A DNA stretch of 11,347 nt from Rhodococcus_G sp042754225 (lineage in GTDB: Bacteria > Actinomycetota > Actinomycetes > Mycobacteriales > Mycobacteriaceae): positions 1-11,347 of the forward strand of contig NZ_JBHZAH010000143.1 in the NCBI RefSeq assembly GCF_042754225.1, written 5' to 3'. A program made the position numbers and the translations under genes. How positions within the stretch are numbered: the first letter of the stretch is position 1; the number at the start of each line of letters is the position of its first letter. Shown in pieces: positions 1 through 5,562 of this stretch. The notes below the pieces were generated by a model. It ran no database searches, was not told where the DNA came from, and was given only the letters and a program-made list of their open reading frames with translations.

Positions 1-339
1 CGCGGCCGGAAGTGCGGCGACGAAGACGCCGATCCCGGCGGCCACCGCGACACCCGTCCGCGCCGCACGAGCGTCCCGCCTGGTCAGCAGGAGCAGCAGC
101 AGGCAGAACACCGCCGCCACCGCAGGCCCGAGCAGCGGGGACCACGTGGCCGCGGTCAGCGAGGCGAAGCCGTCCGCCTCCCCGCCGGGGCCGAAGTGCA
201 CGGCCACCGGGTCCGGCAGGTCGTCGGACCAGGAACCGATCGTCGCGGATGCGCCCAGCGCGGCCAGGACCGGCAACGCCAGCGTGGCGGCGAACGCACG
301 AGTCCACGAGACGTGGGGCGCAGCGGGGGAAGTCGTCAT
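1..339 (-). CDS. DUF1648 domain membrane protein, N-terminal part (cut by window edge)
   Basis: The minus strand reads 113 codons without a stop from ATG at 339 to the window edge. The product begins MTTSPAAPHVSWTRAF, then has hydrophobic stretches at about residues 14-34, 65-86 and 94-113. Between the first two lies LPDPVAVHFGPGGEADGF (41-58), the signature of the DUF1648 family of small actinobacterial and firmicute membrane proteins, whose biochemical role is unknown. Such genes usually follow a YtrA-type GntR repressor, and one is present here at 1618-1968, but a TnpB element now separates them. Directly upstream of the ATG (340-360, element DNA) I see no Shine-Dalgarno sequence. The reconstructed pre-insertion site would have AAGGAG five bases from this ATG. 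The reading frame is intact as far as visible, but expression is probably reduced. The 3' end is outside the window. Confidence 0.82.
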   Translation of the reverse strand, partial: MTTSPAAPHVSWTRAFAATLALPVLAALGASATIGSWSDDLPDPVAVHFGPGGEADGFASLTAATWSPLLGPAVAAVFCLLLLLLTRRDARAARTGVAVAAGIGVFVAALPAA

Positions 340-356
340 CGTAAGTTCGGCGCGGA

Positions 357-380
357 CACTCCGTCGTTCACCGGGGAGTG
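357..380. repeat. Candidate left-end hairpin of the TnpB element
   Basis: CACTCC (357-362) and GGAGTG (375-380) form a 6-bp stem with a 12-nt loop, 17 bases inside the deduced left end. IS200/IS605 ends carry subterminal hairpins recognised by TnpA. A 6-bp stem in this base composition can occur by chance. Confidence 0.35.
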
Positions 381-440
381 GAAGCGCCGTCCTCCTTCCT
401 GTCGGTGTTGTCGGTTGCGTTGCCGGGTGTGGAGGAAGTG

Positions 441-1583
441 GTGCGCTACAGCTACCGGCTTCGGCCGGGTGCGATAGCGCAGCGTGCTCTGACCGCTGAG
501 TGGCATCGGTGCCGGTTCCTGTGGAACGAGGCTGTCCATCACCAGAAGTCGGGGTTGCGGCCGACATTCGGGAAGTTGTCGAAGCTCCTCACCCAGGCCC
601 GGTCGCACAGCGTGTGGTTGCGGGACGGATCGCAGGTCGCCCAACAGCAAACCCTCCGCACCTACGCGCGGGCGTTGGACCAGTCCTTCAAGGTGAAGGG
701 CCGAGGTCGGCCGGTGTTCAAGGCGCGGAAGAACTCGCTGCCCTCGCTCGAGTACACCCTGCGGGGATTCTCCCTGCGCGACGGGCGGTTGATCCTCCCG
801 AAGGGTGTGAGCATCCCGGTGGTGTGGTCGCGGGAGCTGCCGTCCGATCCGACCAGTGTTCGCGTCACCCAGGATTCGTTGGGACATTGGTATGCGTCGT
901 TCGTTGTCCGCCGCGAAACCGAACCTGCACCCGAGGCAGAGTGCGGGATCGGAATCGACTGGGGTGTAACCACAACGGCCACGACCACCGATGCCGAGTT
1001 CGATCTGCCGTATCTCGGACATCGGCAGCGTTGTGCCGCCGAGCTCGCGAAGGCACAACGCAAGATGTCGCGACGTCACAGCGGCAGGCGTGGACCGCAA
1101 TCGGGTGGGCATCAACGGGCGAAACGGGATGCGGCGAGGCTGCAGAAGAAGGCAGCCCGACAGACCGTCCACGATTCCCGGGTGTGGGCCAAGTCGGTGG
1201 TCGACCGGCATGCGCTGATTGCGGTGGAGGATTTCACACCGAAGTTCTTGGCGAAGTCGACGATGGCCCGCAAGGCCGCCGATGCGGCGATCGGTGCGGC
1301 GAAGCGGGAGTTGATCGATCGTGGTGTGCGGGCTGGCCGGAAGGTGGTGTTGGTGCAGCCCGCCTACACGACGATGACGTGTTCGAGGTGTCTCGCGAGA
1401 GCCAAGCAACGCCTCGACCTCGCACAACGAACCTTCCGTTGCCGCGACCGCGGCTACGCCGCCGGTCGGGATCGGAACGCTGCCGGGGTGATCCTGGCTG
1501 TGGCAGAACGCGGCCACACAAGTGTTGACGACGTCAGACAATCTGACCCCTCCCTTCGGGTGGGTGGTCGGGTTGCGGTCTGA
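441..1583 (+). CDS. tnpB: TnpB RNA-guided nuclease/transposon accessory protein, with one zinc ligand missing
   Basis: The product is about 380 residues, a usual TnpB length. GTG at 441 is preferred because GGAGGAA lies just upstream (431-437) and the protein then opens VRYSYRLRPGA, the normal TnpB N-terminus. An in-frame GTG at 378 would add 21 atypical residues. The RuvC-like triad is present: D173 in GIGIDWGV, E263 in IAVEDF, and D344 in GRDRNAA. The zinc ribbon has CSRC, but the second pair reads CRDR followed by GY, so the fourth cysteine is arginine (codon CGC at 1449-1451, one transition from TGC). TnpB proteins are omega-RNA-guided DNA nucleases that help related elements persist. Nuclease activity here is doubtful because zinc-ribbon folding may fail. 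The gene is antisense to the interrupted GntR/DUF1648 operon. No tnpA adjoins it. Confidence 0.93.
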   Translation: MRYSYRLRPGAIAQRALTAEWHRCRFLWNEAVHHQKSGLRPTFGKLSKLLTQARSHSVWLRDGSQVAQQQTLRTYARALDQSFKVKGRGRPVFKARKNSLPSLEYTLRGFSLRDGRLILPKGVSIPVVWSRELPSDPTSVRVTQDSLGHWYASFVVRRETEPAPEAECGIGIDWGVTTTATTTDAEFDLPYLGHRQRCAAELAKAQRKMSRRHSGRRGPQSGGHQRAKRDAARLQKKAARQTVHDSRVWAKSVVDRHALIAVEDFTPKFLAKSTMARKAADAAIGAAKRELIDRGVRAGRKVVLVQPAYTTMTCSRCLARAKQRLDLAQRTFRCRDRGYAAGRDRNAAGVILAVAERGHTSVDDVRQSDPSLRVGGRVAV

Positions 1584-1621
1584 GCTTGGAATCTCCTGTC
1601 CCGAGGCAGGGGAAGCGTTAA
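1534..1621 (+). ncRNA. Candidate omega-RNA 3' scaffold overlapping the tnpB end
   Basis: TnpB guide RNAs typically span the 3' end of tnpB and the right end, with the guide in the flanking DNA. This stretch is rich in pairing. TCAGA (1534-1538) pairs with TCTGA (1542-1546), or TCAGAC (1534-1539) pairs with GTCTGA (1578-1583). CCCTCCC (1548-1554) pairs with GGGTGGG (1558-1564) around one T-T mismatch and a TTC loop. A 9-bp terminal stem follows. The guide would begin at 1622 (GCCATCTCCTTG). The 5' limit is not visible from sequence and lies further into tnpB. This is inferred from family knowledge, without expression evidence. Confidence 0.5.
1592..1613 (+). repeat. Right-end stem-loop of the TnpB element
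   Basis: TCTCCTGTC (1592-1600) pairs along all nine positions with GGCAGGGGA (1605-1613), including two G-T pairs, around a CCGA loop. It lies nine bases after the tnpB stop and eight before the deduced right end. This is the position expected for the RE hairpin and the last omega-RNA stem. Confidence 0.65.
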
Positions 1622-1968
1622 GCCATCTCCTTGTTCACGAGGTCGGTGAGTTCGAGCGCGCTCATCCCGTGCCGCCGGGCCTCGGCGACCAGGTCTCGGA
1701 CCGCCTGTCGCAGCCGGCTGCGTCCGGCCGCGTCGGCCGCCACCACCGCACCTCGGCCGCGACGCAACTCGATCAGCCCCTCGTCGCGCAGTTGCTGGTA
1801 GCCGCGCAGGACCGTGTGCACGTTGAGGTCGAGCGAGGCCGCCAGGTCCCGGGCGCCGGGCAGCCGTTCGCCGGGCGGCGCGGTTCCGTCCGCGATCGCC
1901 CGGCGCACGCTGGCGGCCACCTGCTCGAAGAGCGGGGTGGCGGCCGACTGGTCTATCCGAATGAGCAC
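1618..1968 (-). CDS. YtrA-type GntR family transcriptional repressor
   Basis: The product is 116 residues, typical of the short YtrA subgroup: one N-terminal winged helix-turn-helix (about 8-76, with LPGARDLAASLDL and recognition helix NVHTVLRGYQQL, wing GLIELRRGRGAVV) and a short helical C-terminus with no effector domain. Proteins of this group repress their own operon, usually with membrane or ABC transporter genes. I place the start at GTG 1968 (protein VLIRIDQSAATPLFEQ) because a promoter box TACGAT at 1980-1975 puts transcription start on that codon. An in-frame TTG at 1995 would add nine residues but lies inside the operator. The stop TAA (1620-1618) comes from the TnpB element. The reconstructed original end was GCA TGA, giving the same last residue, so the protein is intact. 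Confidence 0.9.
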   Translation of the reverse strand: MLIRIDQSAATPLFEQVAASVRRAIADGTAPPGERLPGARDLAASLDLNVHTVLRGYQQLRDEGLIELRRGRGAVVAADAAGRSRLRQAVRDLVAEARRHGMSALELTDLVNKEMA

Positions 1969-1974
1969 AAGATC

Positions 1975-2003
1975 ATCGTATTGTTCTAGTTCCAATAGAA
2001 CAA
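1975..2003 (-). promoter_or_regulatory. GntR promoter with overlapping 8-bp inverted-repeat operator
   Basis: Perfect arms TTGTTCTA (1981-1988) and TAGAACAA (1996-2003) are separated by 7 bp. On the minus strand the distal arm supplies a -35-like TTGTTC (2003-1998), followed by a 17-bp spacer and a -10-like TACGAT (1980-1975). The next GTG is the seventh base after the -10. The dyad therefore covers -35 and spacer, the expected layout for autorepression by a YtrA-type GntR dimer. The surrounding sequence is notably AT-rich for this genome. Confidence 0.72.
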
Positions 2004-2041
2004 GTTGGGTGCGCGGCGCGCCTCGCGTGCGGCGGCCGTGG

Positions 2042-2206
2042 TCAGCGAGCGAAGTGCCCGCGGCAGAGGTCGTCGATCTCGCGCGGGGTCAGGAGTCGTT
2101 CGAGTTGCTCAGCCGGCCAACTCTCCGGCCGACCCTTCAGCCGGGCGGTCGCCAGCAGCGGAACGGACTGACGGTGGGGGTGGCGCAGGACGCCTGACAT
2201 CTTCAC
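2042..2206 (-). CDS. Small hypothetical protein, 54 residues
   Basis: The minus strand reads GTG AAG ATG at 2206, with GGAG (2216-2213) six bases upstream, and continues to TGA at 2044-2042. The product includes SVPLLATARLKGRPESWP and then AEQLERLLTPREIDDLCRG, ending HFAR. About four fifths of codons end in G or C, matching the genome's coding pattern. It is basic at the N-terminus, has a probable amphipathic helix in the second half and one cysteine, and shows no signal peptide or membrane segment. I do not recognise the family. It ends 38 bp before the GntR promoter and is divergent from the SRPBCC gene. It could still be chance, given its length. Confidence 0.5.
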   Translation of the reverse strand: MKMSGVLRHPHRQSVPLLATARLKGRPESWPAEQLERLLTPREIDDLCRGHFAR

Positions 2207-2300
2207 GACTGACTCCGGTGCAACTGTTGATCGACGCTGATGTGGATACCCTGTTCATCGCCTGGCCCGCCCGTCGCATTACACCGTGGCGCCCGACCTC

Positions 2301-2331
2301 TTGACGCGCGGGCTCGATCCGGCAAGATATA
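2301..2331 (+). promoter_or_regulatory. Candidate promoter of the SRPBCC gene
   Basis: TTGACG (2301-2306) is a near-consensus -35. The AT-rich GATATA (2326-2331) could be the -10 at a rather long 19-bp spacing, leaving about 35 bases of leader before GTG 2373. The -10 assignment is uncertain. Confidence 0.4.
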
Positions 2332-2372
2332 CGTAACGCTTGGTAGCACACACACGAACCGGAGACGAACCA

Positions 2373-2843
2373 GTGACGAACACCCTCGAAGCGAGCATCG
2401 AGATCGACTCCACCCCCGAGGCGGTGTGGAAGGTGGTCTCCGACCTCGCGCGGATGGGCAGGTGGAGCCCGCAGTGCAAGAAGATGGTGATCTTCGGCGG
2501 CGACGTCACGCACGGAACCCGCACCTTCAACATCAACAAGAAGGGTCCGCTGGTGTGGCCGACCAGCGCCAAGGTGATCCGGTTCGAGCCGAACACGGCA
2601 ATCGCCTGGCGCGTGGTCGAGAACCACACCATCTGGACCTACGAACTCGAGCCGACCGCGACCGGCACGAAGGTCACCGAGCGCCGCGAGGCGCCGACCG
2701 GCACCACCAAGATCTCGGCGCTGCTCATCGACAAGTTCATGGGCGGCACCGCAGACTTCGAGGTGGACATGATCAAGGGCATGAACACCACGCTCGCGCG
2801 CATCAAGTCCGAGGTGGAGGCGGCGACCGCCGCCACCCGCTGA
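2373..2843 (+). CDS. SRPBCC (START/polyketide cyclase-like) family protein
   Basis: The 156-residue protein starts at GTG 2373, with GGAG (2361-2364) eight bases upstream. The opening LEASIEIDSTPEAVWKVVSD followed by RMGRWSP is the classic start of the Polyketide_cyc2/SRPBCC fold: a first beta strand, then the helix that caps the cavity. Alternating strands follow (for example TAIAWRVVENHTIWTYELEP and GTKVTERREAP), then a long C-terminal helix (about 118-150), giving a helix-grip lipid- or ligand-binding pocket. These proteins are cytosolic, and their ligands cannot be predicted from sequence. There is no signal peptide. The gene is alone on its strand and converges with the ankyrin gene, with 12 bp between stop codons. 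Confidence 0.88.
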   Translation: MTNTLEASIEIDSTPEAVWKVVSDLARMGRWSPQCKKMVIFGGDVTHGTRTFNINKKGPLVWPTSAKVIRFEPNTAIAWRVVENHTIWTYELEPTATGTKVTERREAPTGTTKISALLIDKFMGGTADFEVDMIKGMNTTLARIKSEVEAATAATR

Positions 2844-2855
2844 GCCCGGCGTCCT

Positions 2856-3596
2856 TCAGCGCCCCTCGCGCAGGAGAGCCGCGACCGCACGCTGGTCGCG
2901 GCTCTCCGCGTTCTGCAGGGCGGTCCGACCCTTCGCGTCCACGATCCCCGGGTCGGCGCCCGCGGCGAGCAACTGGCCGATCACGTCGAGGTAGCGCGCC
3001 GACCCGTCGCCGTACACGACCGCCTCCTGCAGCGCGGTCCAGCCCGGGCGGTTGACGTGGTTCACCGGCACACCGGCCCGGATCAGCGTGCGTACCGTCC
3101 CCACGTGCGCGTGCTCGCCGGCCGGGATCAGGGCGGTGCCGCCGAACCTGTTGGTGGCGAACACATCCGCACCGTGCGCCAGCGTCAGCTCGAGGATGTC
3201 GTCGTACCCCTCGGCACCCGCGTACAGGAACGCCGAGTCCTGCATGTCGTCCTTCGCGTTCACGTCGGCGCCCGCCTCGACGAGCAGTCGGGCCACGTTG
3301 ACCGCGTTCACCTTGGTTGCGGCCACCAGCGGTGTCCGGCCACCGGCACCGCGCGCCTCGAGATCCGCCCCCTGCGCCAGCGCCGCTCCGGCCCCGACGG
3401 CGTCGTCGACCCGGGCGGCCTCGAACAGGGCGCGCTCGAGCTCGGGGGTCGAGGTTCGCCGCGGCGCGGCCGGTGCGGGCGCCGGGGACGCGACCGCCGA
3501 GCCCGGCGGCGACCCGGTCGCGCCGCCGGCCGCCTCCGGTGCGCCGCAGGCGACGCTTCCAGCGAGGAGGAGGACGGCCGGCAGCGCGGACCTCAC
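2856..3596 (-). CDS. Ankyrin-repeat protein, putative lipoprotein
   Basis: The product is 246 residues. A signal sequence MRSALPAVLLLAGSVAC ends at a lipobox-like cysteine (C17, with an unusual serine at -3). A Pro/Ala linker (20-48) follows, then about six ankyrin repeats covering residues 51 to 246. Clear repeat landmarks are GGRTPLVAAT, VARLLVEAGADVNAKD, FGGTALIPAGEH and GWTALQEAVVYGD. Ankyrin repeats bind proteins, so it probably acts outside the membrane as an adaptor. Its GTG start overlaps the stop of the upstream HbpS-like gene (GTGA), so the two are translationally coupled and probably work together. In Pseudomonas an ankyrin protein, AnkB, supports periplasmic catalase KatB. That is a precedent for a redox role, not proof. 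The 3' end doubles as a 14-bp hairpin. Confidence 0.88.
   Translation of the reverse strand: MRSALPAVLLLAGSVACGAPEAAGGATGSPPGSAVASPAPAPAAPRRTSTPELERALFEAARVDDAVGAGAALAQGADLEARGAGGRTPLVAATKVNAVNVARLLVEAGADVNAKDDMQDSAFLYAGAEGYDDILELTLAHGADVFATNRFGGTALIPAGEHAHVGTVRTLIRAGVPVNHVNRPGWTALQEAVVYGDGSARYLDVIGQLLAAGADPGIVDAKGRTALQNAESRDQRAVAALLREGR
2873..2907. terminator. Perfect 14-bp stem-loop between convergent genes
   Basis: GGAGAGCCGCGACC (2873-2886) pairs perfectly with 2894-2907 around a 7-nt loop. On the plus strand it starts 29 bases after the SRPBCC stop, where a terminator is expected. It lies inside the last codons of the convergent ankyrin gene (residues about 230-241). There is no T-tract, as is common in actinobacteria. 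It could act on both strands. Confidence 0.6.
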
Positions 3597-4180
3597 TGCA
3601 ACGATCCCGCGATGGCGTCGAGACCGGCTGCGGCACAGGCCTGGTCGGCCTTACCGTCCGGTGCTCCGCCGACTCCGATGCCCGCGATGGAGGCGTTCGC
3701 GGCCTTCACCGTCACCCCGCCCGCCAGGAACAGGGTGCCCGGCAGGTCAGCAACGGTGGCGCCGTCACCCTTGGTGCGCTCCGTCAGATCACTCGTGTTC
3801 GCACCGAAAGCCGCAGCGGTGTAACCCTTCTGACGCGAGGCCTCCACGGTGTGCTGGGCGGCGTTGTCGCCGCGGAGCATGGCCTGCACGTTGCCGGCCC
3901 GGTCCACCACCGAGACGGTGACGAAGCCGAGTCCGTCGGCCTGGCACTTCGCCAACGCCGCCTGCGCGGCCCTGCCTGCGGCGGCGACGGTCAGCCGGTT
4001 CGACGCGACGGTGCCCTTGGCTGCCTGATCGGCGGGGGCCTGTGCGGACACCGCGGCGGGGCTGACCGTGGTGGCCCCGGCCGCACTGTCGCCGGCGTCG
4101 CCGCAGGCGGCGGTCGCCAGGACCGCGGCGAGCGGGACGACGAGGGCGAGGGCGCGGGGCAGACGGCGGGAGGTGTTCAT
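3593..4180 (-). CDS. GlcG/HbpS-type haem-binding family lipoprotein
   Basis: The product is 195 residues. MNTSRRLPRALALVVPLAAV leads to LATAACGD, a lipoprotein-type signal with C26 as the likely lipidated residue. A low-complexity linker runs to about residue 58. The GlcG/DUF336 domain follows (about 60-195), with FVTVSVVDRAGNVQAMLRGD, HTVEASRQKGYTAAAF and a glycine-rich GTLFLAGGV and IAGIGVGG. HbpS of Streptomyces reticuli, in this family, is an extracellular haem-binding protein that senses redox stress and signals through SenS/SenR. The start at ATG 4180 has AAAGG nine bases upstream. An ATG at 4300 would displace the signal peptide. A coupled ankyrin gene follows, and a kinase/regulator pair diverges 167 bp upstream, supporting an HbpS-like role. 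Haem binding itself is inferred. Confidence 0.86.
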   Translation of the reverse strand: MNTSRRLPRALALVVPLAAVLATAACGDAGDSAAGATTVSPAAVSAQAPADQAAKGTVASNRLTVAAAGRAAQAALAKCQADGLGFVTVSVVDRAGNVQAMLRGDNAAQHTVEASRQKGYTAAAFGANTSDLTERTKGDGATVADLPGTLFLAGGVTVKAANASIAGIGVGGAPDGKADQACAAAGLDAIAGSLQ

Positions 4181-4196
4181 CGTTGTGGACCTTTCG

Positions 4197-4229
4197 GCGA
4201 GGCTGACGTTGACTGGGATCCAGCCTCGC
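4197..4229. promoter_or_regulatory. 9-bp inverted repeat in the shared control region
   Basis: GCGAGGCTG (4197-4205) and CAGCCTCGC (4221-4229) are perfect inverted arms with a 15-bp spacer, 17 bp upstream of the HbpS-like start. The spacing of about two helical turns between arm centres suits a dimeric regulator such as the adjacent NarL-type response regulator. Alternatively it is a leader hairpin. No clear -10 for the minus-strand gene was found. Confidence 0.45.
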
Positions 4230-4334
4230 GGCCGCACCCACCCCCGCGCATCGGGCGGACGACTGCCCGCCCCTCCCCCGTCCGGGCGGCGCGAGATCAT
4301 CCGAACGGCCGATCCCGCCAGGGCGGCCGCTCCG

Positions 4335-4340
4335 TAGTAT
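4335..4340 (+). promoter_or_regulatory. -10 box for leaderless sensor kinase transcript
   Basis: TAGTAT fits the actinobacterial TAnnnT consensus and ends seven bases before ATG 4348, so transcription would begin on or next to the start codon. No Shine-Dalgarno sequence is present. No clear -35 is visible. Confidence 0.55.
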
Positions 4341-4347
4341 CGGGCCG

Positions 4348-5562
4348 ATGGCCAGCCCCGACACCGACCGCGCCGTCCGCGCCCGGCAGCCGCACGACGA
4401 CGGAGGGCACTCGGCGCCGCGGCCCGGCCCGATCGACCTCGCGATCCACGTCTCGTTCTACGTGCTGCTGGCCACCTCCACCGCCCGATACCTCACCTAT
4501 CACGGCGTCAGCGGGCGATTCGTCGTCGTCGCCGCCCTCGTCGCCGCGCTGGCCGCCCTCTACGCGGTGACCGCGCTGCTGTCCGGCCGAGGCGGCGTCT
4601 GGCAGCCCTGGGTGTGGCCGGTACTGACGACCTGGGCCGTGCTGGTGTGGCTCGCCCCGAGCTTCGCGTGGTGCGCCTTCCCGATGTTCTTCCTGTGCAC
4701 CCGCGCCTTCTCCACCCGGACGGCGTACCTCGTCGTCGGGGTACTCGCCGTGCTCACCAGCATCGCGTTCTTCACCTTCAGCGGCCGCACCGAGTGGGCC
4801 GTGCTCATCGGCCCGCTCTGCACCGGCGCCCTCGTCGTCATCGCCTACGGCCAGATCGAACGCGACGGCCGGGAGCGGGTGCGCTTGGTCGAGCAGGTCG
4901 CCGAGGCGAAGTCCCGGCTGGCCGAGACCGAGCGGGCCGCGGGCGTGCTGTCCGAGCGTGAGCGCCTGGCCCGGGAGATCCACGACACCGTCACCCAGGG
5001 CCTGACCAGCGCGTTGCTGCACCTCGAGGCCGCCGACGCGGCCTGGGACCTGCCGTCCTCGCCCGCGCGGGAGGAGGTCGGCATCGCCACCGCGTCGCTA
5101 CGCGAGAACCTCGCCGAGACCCGGAACCTGGTGCACTACCTCTCGTCACCGAATCTCGACACCCAGTCGCTGGGCACCGCCCTCCTCGGCGCGGCCCGCG
5201 GTTACGTCCCCACCGCGCAGGTCCGGGTGATCGGCGAACCGCAACCGGTCCCCCCGGACGTCGGGCACGCGCTGCTGCGCATCACCCAGAGCGCTGTCTC
5301 GAACGTGGCTCGTCACGCCGCGGCGCAGACTGTAGGGGTGACACTGACCTACCTGCCCTCGGCGGTGGCGCTGGACGTGTTCGACGACGGCGTCGGCTTC
5401 GATCCGACCGCGGTCGGAAACCCGTCCGCGGAAGGCGGTTTCGGACTTCCTGCGATGCGGCAGCGGGTCCGCGCGCTCGGCGGCGAACTCACCGTGGAGA
5501 GCACGCCCGGCGAGGGCACCGTCGTCGCCGCCCAGATTCCCTTCGAGCGGGCACCGGAATGA
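4348..5562 (+). CDS. NarL-type sensor histidine kinase (SenS/HrrS-like)
   Basis: The product is 404 residues. After a hydrophilic 28-residue N-terminus come five to six membrane segments (about 30-50, 56-78, 88-104, 108-118, 126-144, 150-168) with almost no extracellular domain. A coiled-coil linker (170-205) follows, then the HisKA_3 dimerisation domain with phosphoacceptor H212 in REIHDTVTQGL, and an HATPase domain with N319 (NVARHA), DVFDDGVGFD (343-352) and GGFGLPAMRQR (363-373). This is the architecture of SenS (which reads HbpS) and of corynebacterial haem sensors HrrS and ChrS. The stop overlaps the regulator start as ATGA. The gene is divergent from the HbpS-like lipoprotein. C109, C117 and C158 lie in or near the membrane region. 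The signal sensed is inferred. Confidence 0.92.
   Translation: MASPDTDRAVRARQPHDDGGHSAPRPGPIDLAIHVSFYVLLATSTARYLTYHGVSGRFVVVAALVAALAALYAVTALLSGRGGVWQPWVWPVLTTWAVLVWLAPSFAWCAFPMFFLCTRAFSTRTAYLVVGVLAVLTSIAFFTFSGRTEWAVLIGPLCTGALVVIAYGQIERDGRERVRLVEQVAEAKSRLAETERAAGVLSERERLAREIHDTVTQGLTSALLHLEAADAAWDLPSSPAREEVGIATASLRENLAETRNLVHYLSSPNLDTQSLGTALLGAARGYVPTAQVRVIGEPQPVPPDVGHALLRITQSAVSNVARHAAAQTVGVTLTYLPSAVALDVFDDGVGFDPTAVGNPSAEGGFGLPAMRQRVRALGGELTVESTPGEGTVVAAQIPFERAPE

Larger units (their letters stand above)
340..1621 (+). mobile_element. Stand-alone TnpB element (IS1341-like, IS200/IS605 or IS607 group, no tnpA)
   Basis: This 1282-bp block carries one gene, tnpB, and ends in a strong stem-loop followed by GCGTTAA, as right ends of IS200/IS605-type elements commonly do. 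No TnpA transposase or serine recombinase is present, so it could move only in trans. The ends were deduced from the host operon. Removing 340-1621 joins GTCAT to GCCATCTCC, which on the minus strand restores AAGGAGATGGCATGA. That is the GntR stop overlapping the DUF1648 start as ATGA, with an ideally spaced ribosome site. Shifting either end alone by one base breaks this arrangement. No target duplication is seen, as expected for IS200/IS605. The block looks less GC-rich than its flanks. The exact left end is inferred, not proven. Confidence 0.75.

Noticed and set aside
378..440. Upstream GTG start for TnpB at 378
   Set aside because: It lies in the left-end hairpin and adds residues not seen in TnpB. 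GTG 441 has a proper ribosome site and gives the family N-terminus.
336..1541. A 401-codon open frame antisense to tnpB
   Set aside because: It has no recognisable domain, the tnpB frame explains the sequence, and long antisense frames are common in high-GC coding DNA.
340..1621. Complete IS605 or IS607 element with its own transposase
   Set aside because: No TnpA (HUH or serine recombinase) reading frame is present on either strand between the ends.
2005..2304. A 99-codon plus-strand open frame between GntR and the SRPBCC gene
   Set aside because: It has no ribosome site or domain. The minus-strand 54-codon frame has better codon pattern and start signals.
4181..4300. HbpS-like gene starting at ATG 4300
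   Set aside because: This would put 40 Arg/Pro-rich residues before a clear signal peptide and cover the inverted repeat. ATG 4180 with AAAGG fits better.
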